Positions 23,501-24,316 of a stretch of 24,316 bases of DNA are shown one piece after another. This DNA comes from JAEUIZ01 sp046155605. GTDB lineage: Bacteria; Planctomycetota; Phycisphaerae; Phycisphaerales; UBA1924. The notes below the pieces were generated by a model, which ran no database searches, was not told where the DNA came from, and saw only the letters and a program-made list of their open reading frames with translations. The stretch is taken from assembly GCA_046155605.1 (NCBI GenBank), contig JBJXFQ010000043.1, forward strand, positions 1-24,316, given 5' to 3'. The translations under genes were made by a program, and so were the position numbers. Within the stretch, counting starts at the first letter, position 1; each line of letters begins with the position of its first letter.

Positions 23501-24316
23501 GCGCTGGCGACCGCACGACGGCAGGCTGTCGAGGCGGCTGACCGTGAACTGAACAGCACGCAGATTTCTAGGCGTGAGGTTGAGGTGAAGATCGAGGGCG
23601 TGCTCCAGCGTGGGCAGGAACAGTTGGCGCTGGATGTTGCCTACGCCTACCAGACCTACGAGCCGCGGGAGATCGACTGGCCTGCGATTGAGGCCCAGAT
23701 CAAGGAGCTGCGCGGCAAGATCGACCGGCTCGGATCAGTCAACCTCGACGCGATCGGCGAGCAGGAGGAACTCGAAAAATCCTTCACCGACATGGCCGAG
23801 CAGATGCAGGACATCGAGCAGGCGAAGATCGCCCTTGAAGAACTCATCAGGCAGATCAACGACGACTCCCGCAAGCGGTTCGAGGAATCCTTCCACCGCA
23901 TACGTGACGCCTTCGCGGGGCAGGACGGCATGTTCCGTCGGCTCTTTGGCGGGGGCAAGGCGGACGTCATCCTCCAGCCCGACGAAAACGGCAATATCGA
24001 CGTGCTCGAATCGGGCATCGAGATCATGGCCAAGCCCCCCGGCAAGGAGCCTTGCTCCATCAGCCAGCTCTCGGGTGGCGAGAAGACCATGACCGCCGTC
24101 GCACTGCTCATGAGCATCTTCCAGACCCGCCCCAGCCCATTCTGCATCCTCGACGAAGTCGATGCCGCGCTCGACGAGGCCAACGTCGATCGGTATGTGT
24201 CGCTACTCAAAGAGTTCAAGGAGACGACCCAGTTCATCATGATCACCCACAGCAAGCGGTCGATGACCGCCACCGACATTCTGTACGGGGTGACGATGGA
24301 ACAGTCGGGCGTCTCG
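20525..24316 (+). CDS. smc: Chromosome segregation/condensation protein SMC, 3' end just outside window
   Basis: 1264 residues are visible and the frame is open to the window edge; only a short tail should be missing. SMC dimers compact and segregate chromosomes using ATP. The N-terminal half-head has MRLARLTLSGFKSF and Walker A GPNGCGKSN (residues 31-39); 'LFLDTGVGADAYSIIEQGKV' and 'REIFEEAAGISRFKARKKEA' follow; long Gln/Glu/Leu-rich coiled coils run ~230-570 and ~760-1120 around a hinge at ~576-757 ('VKAVL...GTFGFVLGLLAD', 'VDGRVIAGPSALAEGTGLIS'). The C-terminal half-head has signature LSGGEKTMTAVALL and Walker B FCILDEVDAALDEANV. The ATG at 20525 has GGAGGT 4 nt upstream; three in-frame ATGs lie earlier (20495, 20504, 20513). 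Residues ~90-155 are a charged insert from a repeat tract, making it longer than the usual ~1190. Confidence 0.97.
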   Translation, partial: MRLARLTLSGFKSFADTTEFTFDEAITGVVGPNGCGKSNIVDAIKWVLGERSSKSLRGKEMIDVIFAGSAGRKPAGMAAVTLAFENPVIGEGKEGQRDEGTQGEATERRSDGATKQEATEKAERAASVSERSDEPGGGTEEPSADEPSEVQFVRDSARRRALPIDADMVEVERRLYRDGTSQYLINSKRARLRDIRDLFLDTGVGADAYSIIEQGKVDVMLQANPVERREIFEEAAGISRFKARKKEALRKLERTEQNLGLSRQRVEDLEKRLRSVKIQAGRARNFQEHTTQLRELQLTYSLADYHRLKTQLTEVTERLEQLEADRAAAAREMAKAEQSLADAELERQQVLAQQKQVEQDRMQQQAAREQAQQRAQFTETTLKDIERQIERDAKRVEELSQRGEQLTKEHTEQTAASQSLTQAQADVTAKLESLQEEHRRLQHELNEKRSSIENEKAGIVSLMRRTSQLHNEINSIGQFEKGLVSNRERLDKRAAQVSQELERLLTGRDQATEKHAEAASLITAESAKLDELKRQASDLDGRQRELSQRLATTKEERSGLASRRALLQEMHDKQEGIADPVKAVLARRNTAHNGGGTFGFVLGLLADMLEVDADQAAGARLVEAALGDRQQALVVRSLADVCDPVSGGEAVKSLGGRVMFLPVDQCVIAADGGDTAAFALPPDVCPVLDFVKYREEIAPVAHRLLGRTLVVPSLESAMMLRGVMPSGYRFVTRTGEVVEVDGRVIAGPSALAEGTGLISRRSELSKLNRRLGELDGIIAEDQQALASLSDRATHLEKTSQELRQAIYEANTVRVELASRLETFNSQIAQLEREQPVISAETEQIHRQLRDADAKRSAHVEDARRLEQDSAAKQARLTELEKAVGELAEGVETARESLTTARVESGKITEQLSAALRQVRQIEIARADTERQHRSLDEQLSHHRLRIEELKETAHQARQLIEQTDVRLRELGVRIDLVSHKLAKADAAMAETRALATARRQAVEAADRELNSTQISRREVEVKIEGVLQRGQEQLALDVAYAYQTYEPREIDWPAIEAQIKELRGKIDRLGSVNLDAIGEQEELEKSFTDMAEQMQDIEQAKIALEELIRQINDDSRKRFEESFHRIRDAFAGQDGMFRRLFGGGKADVILQPDENGNIDVLESGIEIMAKPPGKEPCSISQLSGGEKTMTAVALLMSIFQTRPSPFCILDEVDAALDEANVDRYVSLLKEFKETTQFIMITHSKRSMTATDILYGVTMEQSGVS
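20793..20890 (+). repeat. Octamer repeat tract inside smc
   Basis: GGGGAAGGGAAGGAGGGACA is followed by AAGGGACGAGGGGACGCAGG and then AGCGACGG/AGCGACGC/AGCGACGA octamers up to about 20867. Its order (GGGACGA units, then AGCGACGG units) matches the element at 20263. The sequence after it (GAACGAGCCGCGAGCGTGAG, then CGAGCGG) forms another repetitive-looking word. No perfect GTGCCAC hairpin is present here. Confidence 0.8.

Overview
The window looks like chromosomal DNA from a high-GC planctomycete, most likely of the Phycisphaerae. The main reason is three secreted proteins that end in the short duplicated 'GC-type' dockerin module (C..(D/N)CDG...VNDF.CF...AAGC), which I know mainly from that group. 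Very GC-rich third codon positions, long antisense shadow ORFs and repeat-laden genes fit the same picture. I see no rRNA, tRNA, phage, transposase or CRISPR array.

Layout. (1) 1-2657, minus strand: the start of an Xaa-Pro peptidase-like gene, then two RCC1-like propeller/dockerin secreted proteins coupled by an ATGA overlap. (2) 2861-5677, plus: a large secreted protein with a CBM-like N-terminus and a C-terminus probably rich in beta-sandwiches. It converges with 3 nt to spare on a minus-strand pair (5681-8658) of secreted propeller-like proteins, one with a dockerin. (3) 8906-10831, plus: nuoG, NADH-quinone oxidoreductase chain G, alone without other nuo genes. (4) 11056-13488, minus: a solitary N6-adenine DNA methyltransferase. 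(5) 13545-17098, plus: a lipoprotein with a CBM9-like domain and an endonuclease/exonuclease/phosphatase domain, a family-2-type glycosyltransferase, and a small secreted protein. (6) 17076-20245, minus: a coupled pair of polytopic membrane proteins (GT39-like, then LPG-synthase/UPF0104-like), suggesting envelope glycolipid work. (7) 20525 to the window end, plus: smc, nearly complete.

The most unusual signal cuts across all of these. A family of short hairpins has different but internally complementary stems, followed by a nearly constant GTGCCAC or GTGGCAC and often by A/G-rich AAGAG-like bases. In three places the hairpins follow a polypurine tract built on GGGACGA/AGCGACGG octamers. Copies lie between genes but also inside reading frames: nuoG, the methyltransferase N-terminus and the tail of the glycosyltransferase. 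A tract without a clear hairpin lies in the SMC ATPase head. Each time the host frame stays open, so the elements become in-frame peptide inserts. No mobilising enzyme is visible here; a REP/RAYT-like origin is inference.

Several starts have no Shine-Dalgarno sequence but a -10-like hexamer 7-11 nt upstream, suggesting leaderless transcripts. Others, such as the dockerin genes and smc, have good Shine-Dalgarno sequences. All functional names rest on motifs read by eye.
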